A stretch of 64,000 bases of DNA from CAWBKV01 sp041946675 (GCA_041946675.1 JBHGAU010000002.1:76960-140959); one strand, 5' to 3'. Positions 45,821 to 54,899 are shown, counted from the first letter of the stretch. Notes: generated by a model not told the origin, from the letters alone. Numbers and translations: made by a program.

Positions 45821-45856
45821 ATAAATTGCGACTCCATAGACAAAAAGGTGATATAA

Positions 45857-46261
45857 ATGGTGAAGATGCCACCGGAAGTAAGACAGACGCTCGAGAAGCA
45901 GAAGCCTGTGCCGATTGCAACTGCCAGTAAATCGGGAGTGCCGAACGTTGTTTTCATTGGGCTGCTGAAGATTGTGGACGATGAAACGCTAATGCTCGCG
46001 GATAACTTCTTCAAAAAGACCGCCGCCAACCTGGCCGAGAATCCCAAGATCTCCATCCTCTGCTATAGCGGCGAGACTAAAAAGTCATTCCAGATCAAGG
46101 GAACAACTACTGTCTGCAAGGAGGGCGAGAACTTCGAGCAGATGAGGAATTGGGTGAAGGGCGTCAACGATAAGCTGCCGGCCAAGTCTTGCGTCATGGT
46201 CAAAATAGATGAGATCTACAATGCGATGTGGGGACCGGAGGCGGGAAAAAAGATCGCATAA
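45857..46261 (+). CDS. pyridoxamine 5'-phosphate oxidase family protein
   Basis: A 134-residue flavin-binding split-barrel protein. PVPIATASKSGVPNVVFIG and MLADNFFKKTAANLAENPKISIL are the FMN-binding family motifs. These proteins bind FMN or F420, but the substrate is not clear. An AGGTGAT site at 45846-45852 supports the ATG at 45857. It lies 36 nt after cfbB and may be in the same transcript. Confidence 0.88.
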   Translation: MVKMPPEVRQTLEKQKPVPIATASKSGVPNVVFIGLLKIVDDETLMLADNFFKKTAANLAENPKISILCYSGETKKSFQIKGTTTVCKEGENFEQMRNWVKGVNDKLPAKSCVMVKIDEIYNAMWGPEAGKKIA

Positions 46262-46299
46262 GCTATTATTGTCTTTATTTAATCATTATTGAAATAAGC

Positions 46300-47328
46300 T
46301 CAGATTCTTTTTTTCTGTTTGGCATATTCATTTATGTTTGCTTTTGGGCCCGAGCTTGAAATCATTAAGCTATAGTCGTTATTGGTCAGATGATTTAGCT
46401 TTTCTCTGGCTGCCCAGAGATCTTTAAATTCATTGCCATACTTGCAACTTAACAACTCTCTGTAAGGGACTCCAGAAATAATGCTCTGTGCTGCAATAAG
46501 TCCTGTAGATAAAGCATAATCTACCCCGAATCCCCTTCGGGCATCCTGAAATCCACAGGATTCGCCGACATAGAGTCTCCCATTTTTCTGAGCATTGAGT
46601 ATTGGATCTTCTTGAACATATCCGTATCCGAAGATATTTTTCTCCGCAAGTGCACCGCTTAAAGCGGAATCAAGTACGCCTGACTCGAGACCAGCATCAA
46701 GCATTTTCTTGAGTCGCACTCGATTCTGCTCTGTAAAGGAAACCGATAGCAACATTGCATCTCTTGGGCCCGGCATAAGACATACATATCCCTGAGGCGC
46801 TATACCATTATCATATACCAGATAAAGTTCATCCATTGCCAAGTTAATCTTGTCCATTGAGTAAGCGTACCCTACCCCAAGAATATTTCTCAAATCTTTG
46901 GGTGCACCAGTAGCAACTATGTCTATAACTTTCGCATTTGAGGAAAGCTTTGATTGGAAGCAAAATTCTACACCCAACTCAGCGCATAGATCGTACATCT
47001 GGTTCTCTAGGGAATCTTCCCCTCTTCCTCTCTCGAAAAGAACATAGGATGTGCCATATGTTTCAGAGCTAGCTGCGGGAGCAATCCTGATGGCCTTCTT
47101 GATATAAGCGCAAGGCCGGTATTCAAGGCCCAGCCGTTTAAGCTCCTCAAGTGCCCCGCTTACCACCTGTTCTCTGATAGCGTTAACATGATACCCGAAT
47201 TTAGATCCAATAGATGCCTTCCTATCATGAACGCTGACCTCAAAGCCATTATTCACAAGTTTTATGGCTGCAGCTAGGCCCGCTAATCCCGCCCCGAGGA
47301 TATGAACATTCCTGCCATCTCCCGACAT
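46300..47328 (-). CDS. FAD-dependent oxidoreductase (geranylgeranyl-reductase-like)
   Basis: A 342-residue flavoprotein. The N-terminal Rossmann motif is GAGLAGLAAAIKLVNNGFEV and the second FAD motif is LYVGESCGFQDARRGFGVDYALSTG. Both resemble the GGR family that reduces isoprenoid chains, but the substrate is not shown. The gene is more AT-rich than its neighbours, which may point to a different origin. A TATA-like box at 47352-47360 (minus strand) is 26 nt before the ATG at 47328. Confidence 0.82.
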   Translation of the reverse strand: MSGDGRNVHILGAGLAGLAAAIKLVNNGFEVSVHDRKASIGSKFGYHVNAIREQVVSGALEELKRLGLEYRPCAYIKKAIRIAPAASSETYGTSYVLFERGRGEDSLENQMYDLCAELGVEFCFQSKLSSNAKVIDIVATGAPKDLRNILGVGYAYSMDKINLAMDELYLVYDNGIAPQGYVCLMPGPRDAMLLSVSFTEQNRVRLKKMLDAGLESGVLDSALSGALAEKNIFGYGYVQEDPILNAQKNGRLYVGESCGFQDARRGFGVDYALSTGLIAAQSIISGVPYRELLSCKYGNEFKDLWAAREKLNHLTNNDYSLMISSSGPKANINEYAKQKKRI

Positions 47329-47540
47329 AGATTACTACCGCAAACAAATAATATTTATATCTTCCTACAATCCATCCTTCTGCTTTGCCTCTTCTGATCC
47401 CCAAGCTAAATCCCAGCAGGCGCTTCTGCAGATGGTTTAGCAAGAATGGGTGAAGGATCTAAGGCATCTGACAGCAATGTCGGGATCGAGTTTAAGTATG
47501 TGCAAATGGTCTCTTTTCACAATTTGACCTAAAAATTACA

Positions 47541-47547
47541 AGGTGAT
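47541..47547 (+). promoter_or_regulatory. Shine-Dalgarno site deciding the ahcY start
   Basis: AGGTGAT, a perfect match to the archaeal anti-SD, lies 4 nt before a TTG at 47552. A GTG at 47543 in the same frame lies inside the site and is therefore not the start. Confidence 0.7.
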
Positions 47548-47551
47548 AATT

Positions 47552-48808
47552 TTGCAGAAGAGCGTCGTCAAGGACATGGGGCTTGCCGAAGAGGGAGAAA
47601 AGCGCATAGAGTGGGCAAGAAGGCATATGCCTGTTCTTCAGTCCATCAAAGAGGAGTTCGAGGCCAACAAGCCTCTTAAGGGAGCAAGGATTGCAGCATG
47701 TCTGCACGTTACAGTTGAGACAGCCAACCTGATAACAGCCCTTGTTGCAGGCGGAGCGGAGATCGCCCTCACCGGCTCAAATCCGCTTTCGACACAGGAT
47801 GATGTTGCTGCCGCCCTGGCAGCGCGCGGCCTGCATGTCTATGCCTTCAGAGGCGAGAACGAAAAGGAATATTATGATTGTATCAAGAAGGCGCTTGAGC
47901 TTAAGCCGAATGTAACTTTGGATGATGGTGCAGATACAATCGCCATAGTTCACAAAGAATATCCGGAGCTTGCAAAGCAGATGTTTGGAGGCTGTGAGGA
48001 GACTACAACGGGTGTAGTCCGCTTAAGGGCAATGGCTGATGATGGCGCATTGCTTTATCCTGTAATTGCGGTTAACGATGCCGAGACCAAGATGATGTTC
48101 GACAACCGCTATGGCACAGGTCAGAGCACGGCCCATGGTATAATGAATGCGACCAATTTCCTTTTCGCAGGGAAGACTGTGGTGGTTGCAGGCTACGGCT
48201 GGTGCGGTCGAGGCTTCGCAATGCGAGCACGCGGGTTAGGCGCGAACATAATTGTTGTAGAGATCGAGCCACGAAAGGCCCTTGAGGCTGCCATGGATGG
48301 CTACCGCGTCATGCCGATGATCGAGGCAGCGCCCTTGGGGGATCTCTTTGTCACGCTTACTGGCGATATAAATGTGATAAGAAGCGAGCACTTTGAGCTG
48401 ATGAAAGATCAGGCCATTCTTGCCAACAGCGGCCATTTCAATGTTGAGATCGATATATCGGCGCTTGAGAAGATGGCTGCCATGAGGGCGGAGGTTAAGG
48501 AGAACATAACAGAATATAAGCTGAGAGATGGGCGAAGGCTGTATCTTCTTGCAGAGGGCCGTCTCATCAATCTTGCTGCGGCATTCGGCCATCCGCCGGA
48601 GGTCATGGATATGTCTTTCGCGAATCAGGCCCTGGCTGTGAAGTATATCGTGGAGAATGGGCGGAAGCTTGAGAGATGCGTCTATAAAGTGCCGGTTGAA
48701 ATCGACCGGCGGGTCGCAGAGCTGAAGCTCGCCTCGATGGGACTCCAGACTGAAAAGCTCACGCCTGAGCAATATAAATATCTCCATAGCTGGCAGATGG
48801 GGACCTGA
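47552..48808 (+). CDS. ahcY: S-adenosyl/S-inosylhomocysteine hydrolase
   Basis: A 418-residue SAHH-family enzyme. TGSNPLSTQDDV, MFGGCEETTTG and NRYGTGQSTAHGI are active-site motifs, and VVAGYGWCGRGFAMRARGLGA binds NAD. In methanogens the family member prefers S-inosylhomocysteine, made after deamination of SAH. It releases homocysteine for the methyl cycle. The TTG start at 47552 is set by the AGGTGAT site. It is followed by the APH kinase gene after 10 nt. Confidence 0.93.
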   Translation: MQKSVVKDMGLAEEGEKRIEWARRHMPVLQSIKEEFEANKPLKGARIAACLHVTVETANLITALVAGGAEIALTGSNPLSTQDDVAAALAARGLHVYAFRGENEKEYYDCIKKALELKPNVTLDDGADTIAIVHKEYPELAKQMFGGCEETTTGVVRLRAMADDGALLYPVIAVNDAETKMMFDNRYGTGQSTAHGIMNATNFLFAGKTVVVAGYGWCGRGFAMRARGLGANIIVVEIEPRKALEAAMDGYRVMPMIEAAPLGDLFVTLTGDINVIRSEHFELMKDQAILANSGHFNVEIDISALEKMAAMRAEVKENITEYKLRDGRRLYLLAEGRLINLAAAFGHPPEVMDMSFANQALAVKYIVENGRKLERCVYKVPVEIDRRVAELKLASMGLQTEKLTPEQYKYLHSWQMGT

Positions 48809-48818
48809 GGTGTAGATC

Positions 48819-49907
48819 TTGGACCTAAAGAGGAGAAGCGTTGAAGCATACTTGCGCAGTCTCTTCAATGATAAGGCTATCAAGCTAGTAAGCATGCGCA
48901 AAATGGGCGAGACGATTCCTACGACGGATGATGTCAAAGGATTCGGATATGGAGCCCCGCTGCTACTTGAATATTCGAGCAAAGGAGAAACGGGCTCTGC
49001 GGTGCTCTCAACAATGAGAGTACAGCACGGCTTCGGCCATGATCATTTCTCCGATAGGGCAAGGATTCTCATCTGGCAGAATGCGACATTCAATAAGCTT
49101 CCAAAGCATGCGGAGTCTCTCGATGTCGGATATTTCACGGAAGATGGAAAGCTGATATCGGCGGGTGCTGCCAAGGAATACTTCCTGATGATGAAGAGGA
49201 TCGAGGGGAAGGAGTACTTCTACGATCTCGACAGGGTGAGGGATCATGGTGCGAATGATCTTGACTATGACAGGGTAGTGGCACTGACAGATTATCTGGC
49301 AGAGATCCATTCCACCAAGAGAGATTGCCCGCCTCTTTATTTGAGGAAAGTTCGAGAGACTGTAGGCGATGGTGAGTGCATCTTCGGCATTCTGGATGAT
49401 TATCCTGATAATCCAGCTTTCCTTGATCCCGGAGAACTCTCAGATATTGAAAAGCTCTGCGTGGATTGGCGCTGGAAGCTTCGGGAGAAGGTTAACAGAT
49501 TATGTCAGGTTCATGGCGATTTTCATCCCTGGAATGTGATGTTCAGGGAAGGGACTGACTTTACAGTGCTGGATCGCAGCAGAGGCGAGTGGGGAGAGGC
49601 CGCAGATGACATAACTGCTATGGCTATGAACTACATCTTCTACTCAGTCCAGAAAAGCCTCAGGCTTTCAGGCGATCTGAAGGACCTCTTTGAGCTGTTC
49701 TTCGAAAATTATATTGAGAAGAGCGGCGATGAGGAGATTTTAGAGGTTGTTGCGCCATTCTTCGCATTCAGGGCACTGGTTGTTGCAAGCCCGACATGGT
49801 ATCCGCTCTGTTCAGACGATGTCAGGAGAGCGATTTTCAATTTCCTGGAGAATGTCCTGGGCTCTAAAAAGTTCAATTACAGGGATGTAAACAGCTACCT
49901 GGCATAA
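48819..49907 (+). CDS. aminoglycoside/choline kinase-like phosphotransferase
   Basis: A 362-residue protein of the APH kinase fold. VHGDFHPWNVMF near residue 230 is the catalytic loop and VLDRSRGEWGEAADDI holds the metal-binding Asp. The N-terminal lobe has KGFGYGAPLLLEY. Such proteins phosphorylate small molecules, sugars or proteins; resistance is not implied. The TTG start has GAGGTG before it. It probably shares a transcript with ahcY. Its stop codon lies in the first unit of the tandem repeat that follows. Confidence 0.85.
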   Translation: MDLKRRSVEAYLRSLFNDKAIKLVSMRKMGETIPTTDDVKGFGYGAPLLLEYSSKGETGSAVLSTMRVQHGFGHDHFSDRARILIWQNATFNKLPKHAESLDVGYFTEDGKLISAGAAKEYFLMMKRIEGKEYFYDLDRVRDHGANDLDYDRVVALTDYLAEIHSTKRDCPPLYLRKVRETVGDGECIFGILDDYPDNPAFLDPGELSDIEKLCVDWRWKLREKVNRLCQVHGDFHPWNVMFREGTDFTVLDRSRGEWGEAADDITAMAMNYIFYSVQKSLRLSGDLKDLFELFFENYIEKSGDEEILEVVAPFFAFRALVVASPTWYPLCSDDVRRAIFNFLENVLGSKKFNYRDVNSYLA

Positions 49908-49963
49908 GGATATGAAAGCCACATGCATAAGGATATGAAAGCCACATGCATAGGGATATGAAA
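49902..49963 (+). repeat. 23-bp tandem repeat, 2.7 units
   Basis: Two identical 23-nt units (49902-49924 and 49925-49947) and a partial third (49948-49963). Each contains GCATAAGGATATGAAAGC or a close form. The first unit covers the TAA stop of the kinase gene. The array fills the gap up to the tRNA methyltransferase gene. Each unit offers a GGATATGAA that resembles an SD-ATG start. Confidence 0.9.
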
Positions 49964-49974
49964 AGCTGTCCGAC

Positions 49975-50985
49975 ATGAAGCTTTATGCCTTCCACCTTTC
50001 AGGGGAGCATGAGACTTTGCCCAGAAGTGAAGCAATAGCGCTTCTGGAGATATGTTCCGCAAAGTTCAAAGAGATCTCCTATATGGACCAGTGCCTTCTG
50101 GCTGAGGCTGAAGATATTGATGCCAAGGCTCTTGAGTTGCGTCTTGGCATGACCCACAGCGTGATTGAGGTTCTTGCGGTCTGCGATGCGAGCTTTGATG
50201 CCCTGGCGGAGGCAGTAAGAGACGTGGAGCTTTCCAAAAAAACCTATCGAATCAGGGCTAAGAGAATCAAGCACACTGATCTGAAGGCAGATCAAATCGA
50301 ACGCGAGGTAGGCAAACGGCTTCTTGGGATGGGTTACAAGGCAGACCTAAAAAATCCTGAGATCGACCTGAAGGCGCTGATAACTGAAGAAAAAATTGTT
50401 TTTGGCATAGAGATTGCATGCCCTGATAGGAGTGGCTTTGAGGATAGACGACCGCATCTCAAGCCATTTTTCCATCCCGGAGTCCTTATGCCAAGGATCG
50501 CCCGCGCCCTTGTCAACATCGTTCAGGCACAGCCAGGAGAGCGTCTCCTTGACTCATTCGTTGGAACTGGAGGCATTTTGGTCGAAGCATGCCTTATTGG
50601 AATATGTGGCATAGGAGTAGATGTCCAAAGATCGCTTATTCGAGGAGCTTCTTCAAATATCACCGGTCTTAATTGCAGTCTTGTTTTGGGAGATGCGAAG
50701 CGTCTGCCCTTTCGAGATGATTCGATTGATTCAGCGGTGCTTGACATTCCCTATGGCAGATCAGCCTTGATCAGAGCGAAATCTAAGGATGAACTTCTGA
50801 AAGAAAGCATTGCAGAGCTTAATAGAGTGCTGAAGCCCGATAAGAAAATGGCAATCGTGGCAGACAGGCCAATTGATGGCTACTTGAAGGATGCAGGCTT
50901 CAATATAATTGAAATACACAGGGAGAGAGTACACAGAAGCCTTACCAGGCATATTTTCATCTGCAAGAAGCAAAGGTGTTATTGA
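49975..50985 (+). CDS. trmG10: tRNA (guanine10-N2)-methyltransferase, THUMP type
   Basis: A 336-residue enzyme that methylates G10 of tRNA. The N-terminal THUMP domain (residues 1-150) binds tRNA. The methylase domain has DSFVGTGGILVEACLIG for SAM and DIPYGRS, the (D)PPY-type catalytic motif. The archaeal Trm-G10 length is normal. The ATG at 49975 follows a tandem repeat. Confidence 0.9.
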   Translation: MKLYAFHLSGEHETLPRSEAIALLEICSAKFKEISYMDQCLLAEAEDIDAKALELRLGMTHSVIEVLAVCDASFDALAEAVRDVELSKKTYRIRAKRIKHTDLKADQIEREVGKRLLGMGYKADLKNPEIDLKALITEEKIVFGIEIACPDRSGFEDRRPHLKPFFHPGVLMPRIARALVNIVQAQPGERLLDSFVGTGGILVEACLIGICGIGVDVQRSLIRGASSNITGLNCSLVLGDAKRLPFRDDSIDSAVLDIPYGRSALIRAKSKDELLKESIAELNRVLKPDKKMAIVADRPIDGYLKDAGFNIIEIHRERVHRSLTRHIFICKKQRCY

Positions 50986-51235
50986 TGCAGCCTCACTATC
51001 TCGGCTAGAATGCTTGCATCGCGCAATATTGCCGAGGGCCTTTGAGTAAACCGGTCCCGATATCATAAAAAGCATAACAGGCAGAAGTTTTGTAAGTAAT
51101 ACAGTATTTATAAATTTATCTAGATATGGCAGCAATGTTACTGTCATGCGATATGGATTTAAATAGTACAAGCAATTTTCTAAAATTAAGTAACCTAATA
51201 GAGTAAAGAAATGCTTATGATCGGAGGGAAAGTAC

Positions 51236-51628
51236 ATGCATGTACCGAGATCAATGGTTATTCTCTGCCTCTTGGCTCAGTCGATCACCTTGGCATCTGC
51301 AGGTGACCTTACCGGAACTTGGACTTCTACATATAGTTTCGGCTCTATACAAGAGGTGATGACAGCGAATGTCCAACAGGTAGGAGGAGATATTTTAGGA
51401 TCATTCACAGTCAATCCCAGTACAGGAAGCCCTTATTCGGGAATCCTCTTTGGAAGAATTGAAGGCGATAATATCAAAGTAAATTACCTGTCCATTAAAT
51501 CATCCCTGGTGACTATAACCTTCGCAGATGCCAAAGCGACCGACCAAAATACAATAAAGGGCACATATTATGTGCAAGATAGCGATATGAACGCTATATC
51601 AGGGTTCTATGAGGCAAAAAGAAAATAG
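51236..51628 (+). CDS. small secreted hypothetical protein
   Basis: A 130-residue protein. A signal peptide (MHVPRSMVILCLLAQSITLASA) precedes a mature part of short strands (LTGTWTSTYSFGSIQEVMTA; GDILGSFTVNPSTG; IKGTYYVQDSDMNAISGFYEAKRK). The pattern of GTW..., GTY... and F..EA suggests a small beta-barrel like lipocalin or avidin-like domains. The function is unknown. The DUF1724 regulator gene follows in the same direction after 15 nt. Confidence 0.7.
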   Translation: MHVPRSMVILCLLAQSITLASAGDLTGTWTSTYSFGSIQEVMTANVQQVGGDILGSFTVNPSTGSPYSGILFGRIEGDNIKVNYLSIKSSLVTITFADAKATDQNTIKGTYYVQDSDMNAISGFYEAKRK

Positions 51629-51643
51629 TATAGAGGATTATCT

Positions 51644-52489
51644 ATGTCTGCTTGTGATAAGTATGATCTAACGGAGGATAAATTAAAAGGATTTACAAGA
51701 TCTTCGGTAAGAACAAAGATCATGCTTTGTCTTAAGGATCACGAGAAGGAATCCGGAGAACTTGAAGCAGAATTAAAGATGCGCTCAACTACAATACTTC
51801 ACTCTATCAAGGACATGATAGAAGATGATTTAGTCAAAAAGGAGAAGGGTATCAAAGGATATTCTTTAACTAATATAGGGATGATCGAGGCTCTATTGCT
51901 GGATAAGCTAATTAGCGCAATTGTAATTATCGATAAACATAAAGATTTCTGGCTGAACCACGATGTTAGTGGAATTCCCAAGGATCTTCTAGATGATATA
52001 GGCATACTTGGCGAATCTACAATCATTGAATCCGATCCTGCAGATCTTCTTAAGATTACGGAACACGCTATTGATCAAATAACAAAAGCTAAGGAAGTAC
52101 ATGGCGTTTCTCCTATCATTGTCCCTGGATTTCCGGCGGCAATAGAGCTAGCAATTAAAAATGGCGCTAAAGTTGAGCTCGCAGTAACGGATAGCATCCT
52201 CAAAGAGGTAGCCCAAAAATATCCGAATGTATTAAACCATATATTCAGGTCCGAAAATTTTAGGCTTTATCGCCTGAGTGATAATATTAAAGTGGCATTC
52301 ACAGTTATGGATTCTATGCTCTCCCTGGGTCTGTTCAGATTAGATGGAGGATACGATCTTGGAAGCGATCTCATTTGCGTTGGAGATGCTGCCGCGATGT
52401 GGGGCTTAGAACTCTTCCAATACTATGTTAAAAAGGCGGACCCGATTGAATCAATAGACAAGGTAAATGATTTAATGGGGAAAATATAG
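51644..52489 (+). CDS. HTH regulator with DUF1724 (Msr-like)
   Basis: A 281-residue regulator. The N-terminal ArsR-like winged helix covers residues 15-85 (SSVRTKIMLCLKDHEKESGELEAELKMRSTTILHSIKDM). The C-terminal DUF1724 domain covers residues 130-270 (IVPGFPAAIELAIKNGAKVELAVTDSILKEV). Msr proteins of Methanosarcina, which control methanol methyltransferases, belong to this group. The gene is AT-rich. It follows a secreted protein gene in a likely operon. Its target is unknown. Confidence 0.85.
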   Translation: MSACDKYDLTEDKLKGFTRSSVRTKIMLCLKDHEKESGELEAELKMRSTTILHSIKDMIEDDLVKKEKGIKGYSLTNIGMIEALLLDKLISAIVIIDKHKDFWLNHDVSGIPKDLLDDIGILGESTIIESDPADLLKITEHAIDQITKAKEVHGVSPIIVPGFPAAIELAIKNGAKVELAVTDSILKEVAQKYPNVLNHIFRSENFRLYRLSDNIKVAFTVMDSMLSLGLFRLDGGYDLGSDLICVGDAAAMWGLELFQYYVKKADPIESIDKVNDLMGKI

Positions 52490-52624
52490 ACATCTCTTAG
52501 TTTAGTATCTTTTAAACTGTTCTGATTTTTAAAACTGTTCTGATTTTATAATTTGTCTTAAATTTAGCTTTGCTTCTTAATTCAATGGAAATTTTCAAAT
52601 CTTGAAATTTCCTAAGGCATAATT

Positions 52625-53536
52625 ATGAGCATATACTACATTAATAGAACTAGCCTATCTTATAATGAATTTAAGATAGGTTTGAATAGGTTGTCAGATG
52701 CTTTCAAGAGATTATTCATTTTCCTGTCAATAAGCTCAATTTGGGTTGCTGCTACAGGTTTTTTTGCCACATTTATAGCATTTGAATTGTTAGAGATAAC
52801 CCCCAGAGTGCAGCTATGTTTATCAGTTTTTCTAATGGTATTCGGTGCTTATAACCTTAACAAACTTGCAGATATGAAAGAAGATGCTATTAATATGCCC
52901 GAACGGCTGAGCCTTCTTGGGGGACACAAAAAGCTTGTTATGGCTTATTCTGCTATAGCTTATGCAATATCGGCTTTGTTAGCATTCCTGGATACTCCAC
53001 TAGCGCTTCCTGTTATATTCTTTCCATTAATCGCTAGCCTGGCATATAGCTATCAGATTATCCCTGGAGTACCCAGGTTCAAGGATATCCCTCTCATGAA
53101 GAACATATTTAATGCTTTTTCTTGGGCAGTAGTATGCGTTATACTGCCTGCTATATACTTGGCGAGTAACATGGAGAAAACCTTTGCGATGGTCTTTTAC
53201 TTTATACTCTTAAAGATCTACATAAATGCAGTCCTTTTTGATGTAAGAGATATCGAAGGAGATAAAGAGACTGGGGCAAAAACTCTGCCCGTACTTATTG
53301 GTGCCAGAAAAACTATTATAATATTATTGGCGCTTAACTGTATGCTACTCCCATGGCTATTGCTAGCGGACAGCAGCATTCGGCTACTAGCAACAATTTT
53401 AATCCTATATGGATTTGCATACATCCTTTACTTTAGTAAGAGGCGAAACCCATTTGCTATGGACTTCCTTGTGGATGGAGAGTGGATGTTCATATCTATT
53501 GCGTTATTACTGTCAAAAGGGTTCGGTCTCCCATAG
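52625..53536 (+). CDS. UbiA-family prenyltransferase
   Basis: A 303-residue membrane protein with about eight hydrophobic segments. The two Mg-prenyl-diphosphate motifs are NKLADMKED near residue 79 and DVRDIEGDKETGAKTLPV near 203. UbiA enzymes attach isoprenoid chains to aromatic or glycerol acceptors. In this order, candidates are methanophenazine or archaeal lipid synthesis, but neither is shown by the sequence. The gene is AT-rich. Confidence 0.88.
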   Translation: MSIYYINRTSLSYNEFKIGLNRLSDAFKRLFIFLSISSIWVAATGFFATFIAFELLEITPRVQLCLSVFLMVFGAYNLNKLADMKEDAINMPERLSLLGGHKKLVMAYSAIAYAISALLAFLDTPLALPVIFFPLIASLAYSYQIIPGVPRFKDIPLMKNIFNAFSWAVVCVILPAIYLASNMEKTFAMVFYFILLKIYINAVLFDVRDIEGDKETGAKTLPVLIGARKTIIILLALNCMLLPWLLLADSSIRLLATILILYGFAYILYFSKRRNPFAMDFLVDGEWMFISIALLLSKGFGLP

Positions 53537-53548
53537 GACCTACGCAAG

Positions 53549-53736
53549 AGGCCTCAGGCCTCTCCGGCCCATCTTTAATATGACATGTCACCACGCCGCT
53601 CAGATACGTCCTGATCTGAGAGAATCTCCAGAAAGCGCCTTGTGTAGCCGTCTTTTTCAACAGTGATAATCTGCGAATATTCAGTTATTCGCATAACGCC
53701 ACCGTCGTAATCGAACGTTGTGATATCTAGAAGGCA
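53549..53736 (-). pseudogene. decayed tandem copy of the 3' end of the Cmi4-like gene
   Basis: On the minus strand this region reads EKDGYTRRFLEILSDQDVSER, almost the C-terminal segment of the intact gene beside it. It then frameshifts to VTCHIKDG and loses the next ten or so codons before PERPEA. Both copies are bounded by the palindrome GAGGCCTCAGGCCTC (53549-53563 here, 53737-53751 at the end of the intact gene). The homologous part spans about 53565-53703. No start or full HTH is left. Confidence 0.85.
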
Positions 53737-53742
53737 GAGGCC

Positions 53743-54339
53743 TCAGGCCTCCGCCGCCTCATAATCCGTATCCATCGTATCCTGCAGCCCATCCTTGATA
53801 TGCGATGTCACCATGCGCTCAGATACGTCCTGGTCCGATAGAATCTCAAGGAAACGCTTTGTGTAGCCATCCTTCTCAGCAGCTTTTTGACTCTCGAATA
53901 TATTCCTATATTCGCTTATGGTAGAAGGGGCAACGCCCAATGCTTCAGCCATCTCCTTGACAGACTTGCCTGTACCGGATAGGCGGATGAACTCGCCTTT
54001 ATCAAATGGTGGCTTCAGGTCAGACTCTCTGAAAAGATGAAGCTTGATCCTGGCCCTGCTGACAGTCTTGTTGAGCGCCCTGTCTCCGAGCTGCTCTGCG
54101 ATCTCTGTATCGCTCAAGCCCTTATAAAATAGACGTATTACAGTGGCCAATTGCTCAGGGGTCAATTTGGTCTGGATATTATAGTGCTTGATCATCTCTT
54201 TGACGACGCCTAAAAGAGCACGCTCGATATCAGAACTCCCTCTCAATGCACCGTGCTGCGTAGCCTGTTTTTCCACAACCTTTGTGCTGGCGCCCATCTT
54301 AAGAACAAGATCACGCAGCTGATCCGTCCTACCACTCAT
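53743..54339 (-). CDS. HTH protein, Cmi4-like
   Basis: A 198-residue protein. Two HTH units are seen: TPEQLATVIRLFYKGLSDTEIAEQLGDR..NKTVSRARIKLHLFR and LSGTGKSVKEMAEALGVAPSTISEYRNIF. The layout matches the halophile protein named conditioned medium-induced protein 4. It is probably a transcription regulator. The ATG at 54339 is supported by GGGTGA at 54345-54350 and a TATA-like box at 54376-54384. It is divergent from spt5. A decayed copy of its 3' end lies just downstream. Confidence 0.75.
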   Translation of the reverse strand: MSGRTDQLRDLVLKMGASTKVVEKQATQHGALRGSSDIERALLGVVKEMIKHYNIQTKLTPEQLATVIRLFYKGLSDTEIAEQLGDRALNKTVSRARIKLHLFRESDLKPPFDKGEFIRLSGTGKSVKEMAEALGVAPSTISEYRNIFESQKAAEKDGYTKRFLEILSDQDVSERMVTSHIKDGLQDTMDTDYEAAEA

Positions 54340-54443
54340 TTAAGATACTCACCCATCAGACAACTCCTTCGTTTATACTATAAAGAGATTTCCATTGTAC
54401 CGCAAACCTTTTTATACACGGGATACCGTCTAAAGAGGCTGAA

Positions 54444-54899
54444 ATGTCTGATACCAGCATATACGTTGTGAAGACCACTGCAAACCAGGAACGTTCAGTG
54501 GCCAATATGATTTCCCAGATAGCAAGAAAAGAAAAATATGATATAAGAGCACTGCTGGTACCCGACGTGCTTAAAGGCTACGTTCTTGTCGAAGCGCCCG
54601 CTCCGGAGATCGTAGACCAGGCTATTCAGGGAATACCCCACGCACGATCTGTAATTAAAGGAGCATCGAGCATTGAGGAAGTAGAGCACTTTCTCGCCCC
54701 CAAGCCAGTCGTAACTGGAATAAATGAGGGTGCTATAGTCGAACTTATATCCGGGCCTTTTAAGGGCGAGAAGGCCAGGGTGAAGCGCGTGGATGCTGCA
54801 AAAGAAGAGATCACCGTGGAGCTCTTCGAAGCTATGGTACCGATACCCATAACTGTAAGGGGCGATCACGTGCGTGTGCTCAGCAAAGAAAAACCTTAG
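54444..54899 (+). CDS. spt5: transcription elongation factor Spt5
   Basis: A 151-residue archaeal Spt5/NusG. The NGN domain (residues 1-85) has IYVVKTTANQERSVANMI and VPDVLKGYVLVEA, and the KOW domain has EGAIVELISGPFKGEKARV. It stabilises elongating RNA polymerase and couples to translation. A TATA-like CTTTTTATAC (54408-54417) puts the transcript start about 5 nt before the ATG. The usual euryarchaeal partner secE is not directly upstream. Confidence 0.95.
   Translation: MSDTSIYVVKTTANQERSVANMISQIARKEKYDIRALLVPDVLKGYVLVEAPAPEIVDQAIQGIPHARSVIKGASSIEEVEHFLAPKPVVTGINEGAIVELISGPFKGEKARVKRVDAAKEEITVELFEAMVPIPITVRGDHVRVLSKEKP

Noticed and set aside
48819..49907. Antibiotic-resistance aminoglycoside kinase
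   Set aside because: Only the general APH fold is seen, and the gene sits with ahcY; nothing points to resistance.
49902..49963. CRISPR-like array
   Set aside because: The units are contiguous without spacers and no cas gene is near, so it is a simple tandem repeat.
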